DNA of 64,000 bases from an uncultured Psychroserpens sp. (GTDB lineage Bacteria > Bacteroidota > Bacteroidia > Flavobacteriales > Flavobacteriaceae): contig CANLEE010000002.1 in NCBI GenBank assembly GCA_947489585.1, forward strand, positions 1 to 64,000, read 5' to 3'. The notes beneath the pieces are model-generated. The model searched no databases. It saw nothing but the letters and a program-made list of their open reading frames with translations, and had not been told where the DNA came from. Position numbers and translations under genes: made by a program. Below are positions 53,989 to 62,733 of the stretch, piece by piece. Every line of letters starts with the position of its first letter. The stretch's first letter is position 1.

Positions 53989-56841
53989 CTATTTACTCAA
54001 ATACATTTTACGTCTTGAGTACAAATTATAAAACTCGTCTTCCTTTAAACTATCTATAAACAAGATGCTCTCTCCTGTACTCTTCATTTCTGGCCCTAAC
54101 TTTTTATTGACATTAGGGAATTTATTGAATGAAAATACGGGTTGTTTAATAGCATAACCTTTTAAATGAGGCTTAAAGTCAAAATCAGTAACTTTTTTCT
54201 CTCCTAACATCACTTTAGTAGCATAATTAACATACGGTTCGCCATAGGCTTTTGCAATGAAAGGCACAGTTCTAGACGCTCTTGGATTAGCTTCAATGAT
54301 ATAAACCATATCATCTTTTATAGCAAATTGAATATTGATTAATCCAACCGTATTTAGTGCTAAGGCAATCTTTTTGGTGTGGTCTTTAATTTGTTGCATA
54401 ACAAACTCACCTAAATTAAAAGGAGGAAGCGTTGCATTACTATCTCCCGAATGGATTCCACAAGGCTCAATATGTTCCATAATACCAATGATATAGACAT
54501 TTTCACCATCGCAAATTGCATCTGCTTCTGCTTCAATGGCGCCATCGAGGTAATGATCTAAAAGCAATTGATTTCCTGGCATTCTCCTGAGTAGATCTAC
54601 AACATGCTCTTCAAGTTCTTGTTTGTTAATTACAATCTTCATGCCTTGCCCTCCAAGTACATATGATGGTCTTACTAAAATTGGAAAATCTAAAACATCT
54701 GCAATTGCAGCTGCTTCATCAGCAGTAGTTGCAATATCAAACTCTGGATATGGAATATTGTTCTCTTTTAAAAGATTAGAAAACAAGCCTCGATCTTCTG
54801 CTAAATCTAAAGATTGGTAGGTTGTTCCAATAATTTTGATACCATAACGATCTAGTTTTTCGGCTAGTTTCAAAGCTGTTTGACCACCTAACTGAACGAT
54901 AACACCTTCAGGTTTTTCATGGCGAATAATATCATAAATATGCTCCCAGAATACAGGTTCAAAATATAGTTTATCTGAAATATCAAAATCGGTAGAAACA
55001 GTTTCAGGATTGCAATTGATCATGATGGTTTCGTAACCACATTCTGAAGCTGCCAAAACACCATGTACACAGCAATAATCAAATTCAATTCCTTGACCAA
55101 TTCTGTTAGGTCCAGAACCCAAAACGATTATTTTTTTCTTATCAGAAACAACACTTTCATTAGCAGAAAATTTATGACCATCTGCTGTCTCAACTTCATT
55201 TTCAAAGGTTGAATAATAATATGGCGTTTGTGCTTTAAACTCAGCAGCACAAGTATCTACTAATTTATACACACGATTAATATTGAATTCTTCGCGCTTT
55301 TTATAGACTTGACTTTCTAAACACTTAAGCATATGAGCAATCTGACGGTCACCATAACCTTTTTGTTTTGCTTCAAGTAATAAATCACGTTGAATAGAGT
55401 CTATAGTAAATGTTGAAATTTCTTTTTCTAACTCATGTAATTCTTCATATTGCTTTAAGAACCACATATCTATTTTTGTGATTTCATGTATTCTACTTAA
55501 CGGGATTCCCATTTGAATGGCATCATAAATGGCAAATACACGATCCCAACTTGCATAGGTAAGTTTATCAATAATTTGCTGATAATCTTTATAGCCTTTC
55601 CCATCTGCTCCTAATCCGTTACGTTTAATTTCTAGCGATTGTGTTGCTTTATGTAAAGCTTCTTGGAATGATCGTCCAATAGCCATCACCTCTCCTACGG
55701 CTTTCATTTGAAGGCCTAATCGTCTATCTGAGCCTTCGAATTTATCAAAATTCCAACGCGGAATCTTAACCACCACATAATCTAAAGTAGGTTCAAATAG
55801 TGCCGATGTAGATCCAGTAATTTGATTATTTAATTCGTCAAGTGTATAACCTGTAGCCAATTTTGCTGCTACTTTTGCAATTGGATAACCCGTTGCTTTA
55901 CTTGCTAATGCTGACGAACGCGATACTCGCGGATTAATTTCAATTGCTATAATTTCTTCTTCTTCATCAGGGCTTACAGCAAATTGCACATTACAGCCAC
56001 CAGCAAAATCACCAATACTTCGCATCATATGGATGGCCATATCACGCATTTTTTGATACGTTTTATCAGAAAGCGTCATGGCTGGAGCTACAGTTATTGA
56101 ATCTCCAGTATGGATTCCCATTGGGTCCATATTTTCAATAGCACAAATAATGACAACATTATCATTTTTATCTCTAAGTAATTCTAATTCATATTCTTTC
56201 CAGCCTATTAGTGCTTTATCAATCATCACTTCATGAATTGGCGATACTTCCAATCCACGAGTTAATAATTCATCAAAATCTTCTTCTTTATATACAAACG
56301 AAGCTCCTGCGCCACCTAAAGTATAAGATGCTCTAATTACCAGCGGAAAACCAAATTCTTGCGCAATTTCTTTACCCTTAAGGTAAGAATTAGCTGTAGC
56401 CTGAGGTGCCATTCCAACACCAATTTTAAGCATCAATTCTCTAAATTTCTCCCGATCTTCAGTAATATTAATTGCATCAATATCAACACCTATAATATCA
56501 ACATTAAAATCTGTCCAAATTCCTTTATCATCAGCTTCAATACAAAGATTCAAAGCTGTTTGACCTCCCATAGTTGGCAAAACTGCATCAATTTGAGGAT
56601 GCTCTTTTAATACTTTGATGATAGACTTCGTGGTTAAAGGCAACAGATATACATGGTCAGCCATGGTAGGATCAGTCATAATTGTTGCTGGATTAGAATT
56701 GATAAGAATGGTTTCAATTCCATCTTCGCGAAGTGAACGAAGTGCTTGTGTTCCAGAGTAATCAAACTCACAGGCTTGCCCAATGATGATAGGGCCTGAG
56801 CCAATAATAAGGATAGATTTTAATTTTTCGTTTTTTGGCAT
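53989..56841 (-). CDS. carB: Carbamoyl-phosphate synthase large subunit, without C-terminal allosteric domain
   Basis: Makes carbamoyl phosphate from ammonia, bicarbonate and two ATP for arginine and pyrimidine synthesis. The 950-residue protein has both synthetase halves: ATP-grasp 1 with IRASYTLGGAGASFV, NPRVSRSSALASKATGYPIA; linker; then VLGSGPNRIGQGIEFDYCCV and ATP-grasp 2 with VRPSYVLGGQGM and EANPRASRTVPFIAK. The tail ends at STGESILFIDSLKEDEFYNL and lacks the about 120-residue MGS-like domain of E. coli CarB, where UMP and ornithine bind. carA is not in the window. Other residues look intact. Confidence 0.94.
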   Translation of the reverse strand: MPKNEKLKSILIIGSGPIIIGQACEFDYSGTQALRSLREDGIETILINSNPATIMTDPTMADHVYLLPLTTKSIIKVLKEHPQIDAVLPTMGGQTALNLCIEADDKGIWTDFNVDIIGVDIDAINITEDREKFRELMLKIGVGMAPQATANSYLKGKEIAQEFGFPLVIRASYTLGGAGASFVYKEEDFDELLTRGLEVSPIHEVMIDKALIGWKEYELELLRDKNDNVVIICAIENMDPMGIHTGDSITVAPAMTLSDKTYQKMRDMAIHMMRSIGDFAGGCNVQFAVSPDEEEEIIAIEINPRVSRSSALASKATGYPIAKVAAKLATGYTLDELNNQITGSTSALFEPTLDYVVVKIPRWNFDKFEGSDRRLGLQMKAVGEVMAIGRSFQEALHKATQSLEIKRNGLGADGKGYKDYQQIIDKLTYASWDRVFAIYDAIQMGIPLSRIHEITKIDMWFLKQYEELHELEKEISTFTIDSIQRDLLLEAKQKGYGDRQIAHMLKCLESQVYKKREEFNINRVYKLVDTCAAEFKAQTPYYYSTFENEVETADGHKFSANESVVSDKKKIIVLGSGPNRIGQGIEFDYCCVHGVLAASECGYETIMINCNPETVSTDFDISDKLYFEPVFWEHIYDIIRHEKPEGVIVQLGGQTALKLAEKLDRYGIKIIGTTYQSLDLAEDRGLFSNLLKENNIPYPEFDIATTADEAAAIADVLDFPILVRPSYVLGGQGMKIVINKQELEEHVVDLLRRMPGNQLLLDHYLDGAIEAEADAICDGENVYIIGIMEHIEPCGIHSGDSNATLPPFNLGEFVMQQIKDHTKKIALALNTVGLINIQFAIKDDMVYIIEANPRASRTVPFIAKAYGEPYVNYATKVMLGEKKVTDFDFKPHLKGYAIKQPVFSFNKFPNVNKKLGPEMKSTGESILFIDSLKEDEFYNLYSRRKMYLSK

Positions 56842-56860
56842 GTCAATTTTTTTAAGTGTT

Positions 56861-56868
56861 CAAAAATA
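56861..56868 (-). promoter_or_regulatory. -7 promoter element of carB
   Basis: On the minus strand TATTTTTG matches TAnnTTTG; transcription would start near 56854, 13 nt before the carB ATG. Confidence 0.5.
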
Positions 56869-56888
56869 GGTAACATATAGGTACAAAA

Positions 56889-56916
56889 AAAGGTGTTACA
56901 CCTAAGTAACACCTTT
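56889..56916 (-). terminator. Terminator after rpmH
   Basis: AAAGGTGTTAC (56889-56899), loop ACCTAA, GTAACACCTTT (56906-56916); on the minus strand a run of T follows. It separates rpmH from carB. Confidence 0.82.
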
Positions 56917-56939
56917 AAAATATTAACAATTGTTAATCA

Positions 56940-57101
56940 TTATTTTTTATGTCTAGTTTCAGATGATACAGACAATTTCTTTCTTCCTTTAGCTCTTCTA
57001 CGTGCTAAAACTTTTCTTCCGTTTACAGAAGCCATTCTTTCTCTGAAACCGTGTTTGTTCCTTCTCTTTCTTTTTGACGGTTGAAACGTTCTTTTTGGCA
57101 T
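56940..57101 (-). CDS. rpmH: 50S ribosomal protein L34
   Basis: A 53-residue basic protein that sits in the large ribosomal subunit. It is too short for ordinary ORF listing but reads cleanly from ATG (57101) to TAA: start [19 protein letters not shown], then [20 protein letters not shown], the complete L34 signature, with a short flavobacterial tail ([12 protein letters not shown]). An excellent TTTG-N19-TATATTTG promoter lies upstream and a terminator follows. No dnaA or rnpA is adjacent, unlike the classical rpmH location. Confidence 0.96.
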   Translation of the reverse strand: MPKRTFQPSKRKRRNKHGFRERMASVNGRKVLARRRAKGRKKLSVSSETRHKK

Positions 57102-57164
57102 TGTCTTATATTTTTATAAACTAATATTCTTTTTATAAGTTGAGAGCTGTCTCAAAACTGGGTG

Positions 57165-57195
57165 CAAATATACAAAGAGTTTTTACTTTGACAAA
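57165..57195 (-). promoter_or_regulatory. Promoter of rpmH
   Basis: On the minus strand TTTG (57195-57192), exactly 19 nt, TATATTTG (57172-57165): full agreement with the flavobacterial -33/-7 pattern. The leader would be about 56 nt. Confidence 0.8.
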
Positions 57196-57228
57196 TGTAA
57201 TATTAAAAATATTTACAATTGTTTTTAT

Positions 57229-57236
57229 TAACTTTG
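57229..57236 (+). promoter_or_regulatory. -7 promoter element of the TPR membrane protein gene
   Basis: TAACTTTG matches TAnnTTTG, with the ATG at 57261 about 18 nt after the predicted start of transcription. Confidence 0.5.
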
Positions 57237-57260
57237 CAGCCTAAATTTTAAATTCTAAAA

Positions 57261-57821
57261 ATGTTCAACAAAAACATAAAATTATTTATTGCGTTTTTAA
57301 TTGTTGCCTATGCTGTATACCAATTCACAGAAGGCTATATTGGTAACGGTATCATGTACATATTGTTATCTCTCATTTTTATATTTCTCTATTTTAAAAA
57401 TGAATTTATACTACTTGCCTTCTTGAAATTAAGAAAACAAGATTTTGAAGGCGCTAAAAACTGGTTGAACAAAATTAAAAACCCATCAAGTGCTTTAGTA
57501 AAGAAGCAAGAAGGGTATTACAATTATCTTCATGGTGTTATGGTTGCCCAAACAAATATGAATGACGCCGAAAAATACTTCAAAAAAGCATTAGGACTAG
57601 GTCTATCTATGGATCATGATGTGGCAATGGCAAAATTGAATCTAGCCGGAATTGCATTTAGCAAACGTCGACCTTTAGAAGCAAAGCAACTGCTCAGCGA
57701 AGCTCAAAAATTGGATAAGAGAGGCATCTTAACAGATCAGATAAAAATGATGAAAGATGGAATGAAAAAATCTCAAGGTCCAAAACAACACTACGGAAAT
57801 AGGAATATGCGTCGTCGATAG
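57261..57821 (+). CDS. Membrane protein with TPR-like repeats
   Basis: A 186-residue protein with two N-terminal hydrophobic helices (IKLFIAFLIVAYAVYQF, GIMYILLSLIFIFLYF) and a cytoplasmic helical part with TPR-like pairs (YYNYLHGVMVAQTNMNDAEK, YFKKALGLGLSMDHDVAMAK, LNLAGIAFSKRRPLEAKQLL). The tail is basic (NRNMRRR). Function unknown; TPRs mediate protein contacts, so a scaffold at the membrane is plausible. It is divergent from rpmH. Confidence 0.75.
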   Translation: MFNKNIKLFIAFLIVAYAVYQFTEGYIGNGIMYILLSLIFIFLYFKNEFILLAFLKLRKQDFEGAKNWLNKIKNPSSALVKKQEGYYNYLHGVMVAQTNMNDAEKYFKKALGLGLSMDHDVAMAKLNLAGIAFSKRRPLEAKQLLSEAQKLDKRGILTDQIKMMKDGMKKSQGPKQHYGNRNMRRR

Positions 57822-57956
57822 TGTTTAACAAATTGTCAATCATCGAGTTAATACAACCTTATTGTTCTTTTCTCTATAAATACTAGCCTTTTAACGACTA
57901 TTTTTCAATAGCTACTAAAACGCTTCTAGCTTTGTCTAAAATATTAAAATCTAGAC

Positions 57957-58646
57957 ATGCGAACGTGTTTAACCATCATTGCATTTTTATTTGTGTTTTT
58001 AGCTTTTCCTCAAGAGTCTAAAACCTATTTTGAATATGAAATAACCAAGCATTTAAAAGCTTATAAGACAAAATCTGAAGCTGCCATGCAAAATGGTGAC
58101 CGAGAGCATGCAGAATTTCTGTTCGATTCTTTATTTAAAAACCACTTAAAGTTTAGCTATATTTCAGAAATGTCGCTAAAAAAAGTAAAAGGTGGAACTT
58201 TACATACGTCAGATATAGAACATGCATTTCTATTAATTACAAAATCTGCTTGGGAACAAATAGATGAAAAGGAAATAGATGCTATAAATAGAATGTCTAA
58301 AATGTATAAAGAGCAAATAGATATTGTAGTCTTATTTTGGACTTCAAAGTCGGTTGCTAAACAACGTAGTCATAATTTCAATTCACTTGTTACAATTACT
58401 TATGTTGATGAACGTGAAAATAATTCAAATCATATTATAAGACCATATAAGCATTCATTTGGAGCACCTACTTGTTTTTTCATTTCCGAAGATAAACAAC
58501 TCTTGAATATTGATAGGAAGTTTACTGCTAATCTAACTAAAGAAGAGGCCTCTCAAATCGCATTCGAATCTGCACATCAACAAATCAAATTGATTCTTTT
58601 TGAAGATGAAAAAACCAATGAAGGCATTATCACAATTGTAAACTAA
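57957..58646 (+). CDS. Exported thioredoxin-fold-like protein without redox cysteines
   Basis: A 229-residue protein with signal peptide (CLTIIAFLFVFLAFPQ). The sequence from SYISEMSLKKVKGGTLHTSD through YKEQIDIVVLFWTSKSVAKQ and FGAPTCFFISEDKQLLNIDR follows a TlpA/thioredoxin-like order, including a cis-proline-like APTCFF, but the CxxC motif is absent (WTSKS stands in its place). It may be a degenerate redoxin acting as a binding protein. I do not recognise a named family. It is convergent with the transglycosylase gene. Confidence 0.6.
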   Translation: MRTCLTIIAFLFVFLAFPQESKTYFEYEITKHLKAYKTKSEAAMQNGDREHAEFLFDSLFKNHLKFSYISEMSLKKVKGGTLHTSDIEHAFLLITKSAWEQIDEKEIDAINRMSKMYKEQIDIVVLFWTSKSVAKQRSHNFNSLVTITYVDERENNSNHIIRPYKHSFGAPTCFFISEDKQLLNIDRKFTANLTKEEASQIAFESAHQQIKLILFEDEKTNEGIITIVN

Positions 58647-58654
58647 TTGCCTTT

Positions 58655-59599
58655 TTAAGGTTTTACTGAATAATATCCCTCTTTTGGGATTTCTATAAAA
58701 TATTTTTTTCTAGACTTATTATTGAGTTTAGGCTCTCTCAACCATGGGTTGTGGATTTTCAATATTTTATAGTTAATCCCGTAACGTTGTGCAAACTTTG
58801 TAAAGTCTGTAACAACTGTATCAACTTCAACTTTATATGTTGGAATAGTTTTATATAAATCTTCCGAAGTAAAATTAAAACCATATTGTTTAGGATGGCT
58901 TAAAATTTCCTTTAAGGCCACGATTCTAAATAAATAACGACCAGTTTCTTCACCAAGAAGCAAGTCGTAATAGCTTGAAACACCTTGCTCTCTTAAGCGC
59001 TTAGAAACTCCTGCTCTACCTGCATTATATGCAGCTGCAGCTAAGGTCCAAGAACCTAATTGGGCTTTAGATTTTAATAAATATTTACAAGCAACTTCTG
59101 TTGCTTTTTCCAAATTATAGCGTTCATCTACATTTTTATTGATTTCCAAACCATTTTCACGACCTGTCACAGGCATAATCTGCCATACACCTCTAGCTCC
59201 AGCTGGAGACACGGCATTTGTAAGTCCGCTTTCTATAACAGCTAAATATTTAAAATCCTCTGGAATACCGTTTTTCTTTAAGATAGGTTCAATAATAGGA
59301 AAGTACTTTTCTGCACGTTTAAACATCAGTAAACCATTAGATTGCCAATAGGTATTAACTAAAAGTTCTCTATCCATACGCTCTAATATATCTGGATCTT
59401 CTAGTGGTATTGCTTCGCCAGCAAAATTTAAATCTTCAGGAACAGATAAGGCATAAACATTATAATCGTTAATGAGTTTTGATTGCTCAACCACTTCATT
59501 ATCTGAAGCTTCTTTTTCATCAGCTTGTACAGCAAAAATAAATAGCCCAGACATACATATTAAACCAATAGCTGCTAAAATATTTTTAATCATCGTCAT
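58655..59599 (-). CDS. Lytic transglycosylase (MltD/Slt-like)
   Basis: Cleaves peptidoglycan strands with 1,6-anhydro-muramic ends. The 314-residue protein has an N-terminal hydrophobic signal (LAAIGLICMSGLFIFAVQA), an SLT domain with catalytic glutamate Glu123 in YLAVIESGLTNAVSPAGARG and AAAAYNAGRAGVSKRLREQG, and a short C-terminal part (VDTVVTDFTKFAQRYGINYK) resembling a LysM remnant. It lies 41 bp after the hydrolase gene on the same strand. Confidence 0.9.
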   Translation of the reverse strand: MTMIKNILAAIGLICMSGLFIFAVQADEKEASDNEVVEQSKLINDYNVYALSVPEDLNFAGEAIPLEDPDILERMDRELLVNTYWQSNGLLMFKRAEKYFPIIEPILKKNGIPEDFKYLAVIESGLTNAVSPAGARGVWQIMPVTGRENGLEINKNVDERYNLEKATEVACKYLLKSKAQLGSWTLAAAAYNAGRAGVSKRLREQGVSSYYDLLLGEETGRYLFRIVALKEILSHPKQYGFNFTSEDLYKTIPTYKVEVDTVVTDFTKFAQRYGINYKILKIHNPWLREPKLNNKSRKKYFIEIPKEGYYSVKP

Positions 59600-59640
59600 A
59601 ATTCTTTTTTTTATAAATGTATAAAATTAAATGCTTGCTT

Positions 59641-60309
59641 TCAAGCATCTTGCAGGATTAGTTTTGGTAAGTTTTCATTAAACCACTTATACTTGTTCAT
59701 AATCATGATATGCGTGCCTCCTTTTAAAACAATACAGTTTCCATTGCATGAATGTGGAAAAACTGCATCTTTATCACCATGAATATAAATAGCATCTTTA
59801 TTGGGTTGATCTTGATTCCATTCAATAACATTTTCTATTGCCCAATCCAAATAACGCTTGTCGCTTACCGAAAGATATTTCTTATAAAGTTCAATGCGTT
59901 TGGTAATGGTTTCTCCAAAGGCATACTTGGCTAAAAAATCGATATTGCTTACTAATTGTGTTGGCAACAACTTATAAGCTTTTGTGAATTTCATAACTTT
60001 CATTCGCTTTGGTAACTCATGCTTTGATTTGACACTAGACACGACAAACAATTTACGTAAGTTTAAATATTTACTTATTTCTTGGACTAAAATCCCTCCA
60101 AAGGATACTCCTAACAATACAACATTGTCATGTTTAATGTGTTCAATCATTCGCTTAGCATACAACTCTAAAGATTCATTTTTAACAGGAATCATCCACT
60201 CCAACCAATGTATTTCAAATTGATCTTCAGGAAGTTTTATATGCTCAAATATGGTTGGGTTTGCTGCCATTCCTGGCATTAAATACACATGTATAATTTC
60301 TTGTTGCAT
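59641..60309 (-). CDS. Alpha/beta-fold hydrolase
   Basis: A 222-residue soluble protein with the hydrolase fold: the nucleophile elbow GVSFGG (Ser69), an acid near AIYIHGDKDAVFP and the histidine in LKGGTHIMIMNKY, forming a Ser-Asp-His triad. Substrate unknown; no lid domain is evident. It may be cotranscribed with the transglycosylase downstream. Confidence 0.8.
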   Translation of the reverse strand: MQQEIIHVYLMPGMAANPTIFEHIKLPEDQFEIHWLEWMIPVKNESLELYAKRMIEHIKHDNVVLLGVSFGGILVQEISKYLNLRKLFVVSSVKSKHELPKRMKVMKFTKAYKLLPTQLVSNIDFLAKYAFGETITKRIELYKKYLSVSDKRYLDWAIENVIEWNQDQPNKDAIYIHGDKDAVFPHSCNGNCIVLKGGTHIMIMNKYKWFNENLPKLILQDA

Positions 60310-60353
60310 AAGTGTTTAAAGTAATTTGGCTTTAATATCTATGATATTTTTCG

Positions 60354-60361
60354 TAAATTTG
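60354..60361 (+). promoter_or_regulatory. -7 promoter element of the small GNAT gene
   Basis: TAAATTTG matches TAnnTTTG; transcription would start near 60367, just before the inverted repeat at 60370-60389. Confidence 0.5.
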
Positions 60362-60369
60362 CATTACAA

Positions 60370-60389
60370 AACTATACAAAAGTATAGTT
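60370..60389 (+). repeat. Inverted repeat at the start of the GNAT transcript
   Basis: AACTATAC, AAAA, GTATAGTT: perfect 8-bp arms around a 4-nt loop, located right at the predicted start of transcription. It may be an operator or a 5' hairpin that protects the transcript. No T-run follows. Confidence 0.5.
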
Positions 60390-60425
60390 CCACCCTACCG
60401 ACCATTGAATTAAATACAAATTATT

Positions 60426-60722
60426 ATGATTGATGCTGCTGAATTAACAGACAATGACTTTTTACGCCAATTCGAATTAAAAGTAGACGGTGAACTTGCA
60501 AAAATTGAATACTCACTTCAAGATCGAAAGATTTTCTTGACAAAACTTATTATTCCTGATGGAATTTCTAACGAAGACTTTGAAGAAGAATTTTTGACAC
60601 TCGTTTTTGAAAACATCTCCGAACGTAATATAAGTGTCGTTCCAACAAGCCCAGAAATTGCAAAATTTATAAGGCGTCATAGAAAATATAAAAAGATGCT
60701 ACCTGTTGGCATTAGAATATAA
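60426..60722 (+). CDS. Small GNAT-like acetyltransferase (YjdJ-like)
   Basis: A 98-residue protein with the order of a minimal GNAT domain: FELKVDGELAKIEYSLQDRK, IFLTKLIIPDGISNEDFEEE, then VVPTSPEIAKFIRRHRKYKK. It lacks the long CoA loop of larger GNATs, as in the YjdJ group. The substrate is unknown and catalysis is not certain. Single gene with a strong terminator. Confidence 0.72.
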   Translation: MIDAAELTDNDFLRQFELKVDGELAKIEYSLQDRKIFLTKLIIPDGISNEDFEEEFLTLVFENISERNISVVPTSPEIAKFIRRHRKYKKMLPVGIRI

Positions 60723-60731
60723 GTCATAAAA

Positions 60732-60764
60732 AAATCCGAAGTTTAAACTTCGGATTTTTTTTTA
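60732..60764. terminator. Bidirectional terminator after the GNAT gene
   Basis: A perfect palindrome from 60732 to 60757 (AAATCCGAAGTTT and its complement) has an A-run before and a T-run after, serving the GNAT gene and the convergent lipoprotein gene. Confidence 0.9.
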
Positions 60765-60785
60765 TTCTATTAAAGTTTGATAACA

Positions 60786-61265
60786 TTAATACTCGACATC
60801 AAGGCTTCCGTTTTGTAATGTAACTTCTACCTCTTCTTGTGCTTCATCATCATAACCTGTTAACGTTCCTGAGAATGTCATCGTTAATCTTGATCCATTA
60901 TTAACACTTACTACTGAATTAAAGTTATCACTAAAGTTATAGTAATACTCTAGGCCATTTTCAACATAGTAAAAGTAGTATACAGCATCTGCACCTGTAT
61001 CGCCAGATTCTAATCCAAATTCGATAATTCTACTCGTGTCACCACCAATTGTAGCCGTTACATCTAATTCAGTATACATTACACCATCATCTGTAAATGT
61101 ATCTTCATCAACTATGATTGAAGTAAATGTAAGTGTTTGTCCACCGATAGTCACTACTAGCTCATCACTAACTCCACCACCATTACTACTATCATCATCA
61201 CTAGAACACGCAGTTGTTAATACTAACCCTGTCAAAATGAACAGGTTAAGGAAAAATTTTTTCAT
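60786..61265 (-). CDS. Acidic lipoprotein, function unknown
   Basis: A 159-residue lipoprotein (LVLTTAC, Cys20, followed by SSDDDSS, the acidic segment often seen on surface-exposed Bacteroidota lipoproteins). The mature part is beta-rich and acidic (GGQTLTFTSIIVDEDTFTDD, YYFYYVENGLEYYYNFSDNF, EVEVTLQNGSLDVEY). No family is recognised. It has a very good TTTG-N19-TATATTTG promoter of its own (61294-61324), whose -33 element lies within 8 bp of the mtaB stop. Confidence 0.75.
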   Translation of the reverse strand: MKKFFLNLFILTGLVLTTACSSDDDSSNGGGVSDELVVTIGGQTLTFTSIIVDEDTFTDDGVMYTELDVTATIGGDTSRIIEFGLESGDTGADAVYYFYYVENGLEYYYNFSDNFNSVVSVNNGSRLTMTFSGTLTGYDDEAQEEVEVTLQNGSLDVEY

Positions 61266-61293
61266 ATTAAATAAGTTGTTTTTGATTAAGGCG

Positions 61294-61324
61294 CAAATAT
61301 AATATAAGAAATATACTACGCAAA
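61294..61324 (-). promoter_or_regulatory. Promoter of the acidic lipoprotein
   Basis: On the minus strand TTTG (61324-61321), exactly 19 nt, TATATTTG (61301-61294). The leader would be about 22 nt. Confidence 0.78.
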
Positions 61325-61328
61325 TATT

Positions 61329-62654
61329 CTAGGCAACTATTTCATTTACAAAGGTAAATCGAACCAATCCGTCATCATCTATTTCTGTTAACTCAATGTC
61401 TTGTAATGTATTAACAAGTTCAGGGTTCCAAGGTGTTTTTACCTTCACATAGTTTTCAGTAAAGCCATGAATATAACCTTCTTTGTTTTCACCTTCAAAC
61501 AAAACAGTTCTGGCAGAGCCTATTTGATTTTCATAAAAAGCGCGTCGCTTTTTTACAGATAACCCACGAAGCATCTTACTGCGTTTTGCTCTAACATTTT
61601 TAGCAACAACACCATCTAGTGATGCAGCAACAGTATTATCACGTTCAGAATAAGTAAATACATGCAAATATGAAATATCTAATTCACTAAGGAAGTTGTA
61701 CGTTTCTAAAAATAATTCATCTGTTTCACCAGGAAAACCAACAATAACATCTACACCAATACAAGCGTGTGGCATCATTTCTTTAATCTTAGTAACACGA
61801 TCAACATATAATTCTTTCATATACCGACGACGCATCAACTTAAGAAGCACATTACTACCGCTTTGCAATGGGATATGGAAATGCGGTACAAATGTTTTAC
61901 TATTAGATACAAATTCTATTGTTTCATTTTTAAGCAAGTTAGGCTCAATAGATGAAATTCGTAAACGCTCAATTCCTTCTACATCATCTAATGCTTTAAC
62001 AAGTTCAAAAAAAGTATGTTCGTGTTTTTTATTTCCAAATTCTCCCTTTCCGTAATCTCCAATATTAACACCAGTTAATACAATTTCTTTAATATTTTTT
62101 GCTGAAATTTCTTTTGCATTTTGAAGAACATTCTCCAAGGTATCACTTCTAGAAATTCCTCTAGCTAATGGAATTGTACAATAGGTACATTTATAATCAC
62201 AACCATCTTGAACTTTTAAAAACGCTCTGGTTCGATCTCCAATTGAATAACTTCCAACATAAAAATCGGCATCTTCAATCTCGCAACTATGCACTTCTCC
62301 CATATCATTTTTTGAAAGGTCGTTGAGATAGTCTGTAATTTTAAACTTTTCAGTAGCACCAAGCACTAAATCAACACCTTCAACATCGGCCAGTTCTTGC
62401 GGTTTCAATTGTGCATAACAGCCAACTGCTACGACAAAGGCTTCAGAGTTTATCTTTTGCGCTTGTTTGACTATAGATTTGAAGCGTTTGTCAGCATTTT
62501 CGGTTACAGAACACGTATTAATGACATAGATATCTGCTTTTTCTTTAAAGTCTACACGTTCAAAACCTTCCGAAGAAAAATTTCGAGCAATTGTAGAGGT
62601 CTCAGAAAAGTTGAGCTTGCAACCTAGTGTATAAAATGCAACTTTTTTATTCAT
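61329..62654 (-). CDS. mtaB: tRNA (t6A37)-C2 methylthiotransferase
   Basis: Adds a methylthio group to t6A37 of tRNAs reading ANN codons. The 441-residue radical SAM enzyme has the N-terminal UPF0004 domain with cluster cysteines in GCKLNFSET (Cys11), NTCSVTENAD and VGCYAQ, the radical SAM motif CDYKCTYC, and a C-terminal TRAM-like region (GSARTVLFEGENKEGYIHGF). The length and SAM-motif context favour MtaB over MiaB. A TAnnTTTG site lies about 60 nt upstream. Confidence 0.9.
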   Translation of the reverse strand: MNKKVAFYTLGCKLNFSETSTIARNFSSEGFERVDFKEKADIYVINTCSVTENADKRFKSIVKQAQKINSEAFVVAVGCYAQLKPQELADVEGVDLVLGATEKFKITDYLNDLSKNDMGEVHSCEIEDADFYVGSYSIGDRTRAFLKVQDGCDYKCTYCTIPLARGISRSDTLENVLQNAKEISAKNIKEIVLTGVNIGDYGKGEFGNKKHEHTFFELVKALDDVEGIERLRISSIEPNLLKNETIEFVSNSKTFVPHFHIPLQSGSNVLLKLMRRRYMKELYVDRVTKIKEMMPHACIGVDVIVGFPGETDELFLETYNFLSELDISYLHVFTYSERDNTVAASLDGVVAKNVRAKRSKMLRGLSVKKRRAFYENQIGSARTVLFEGENKEGYIHGFTENYVKVKTPWNPELVNTLQDIELTEIDDDGLVRFTFVNEIVA

Positions 62655-62719
62655 GTGTTATTTAATTTCCGTTAGCACAGAAATCTAATTATATTTACTC
62701 GTTTCTAATTTAGAGTGCG

Positions 62720-62727
62720 CAAATTTA
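62720..62727 (-). promoter_or_regulatory. -7 promoter element of mtaB
   Basis: On the minus strand TAAATTTG matches TAnnTTTG. It lies 6 bp from the ATG of the divergent peptide-binding gene, so the two start regions overlap. Confidence 0.45.
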
Positions 62728-62733
62728 CAATTA

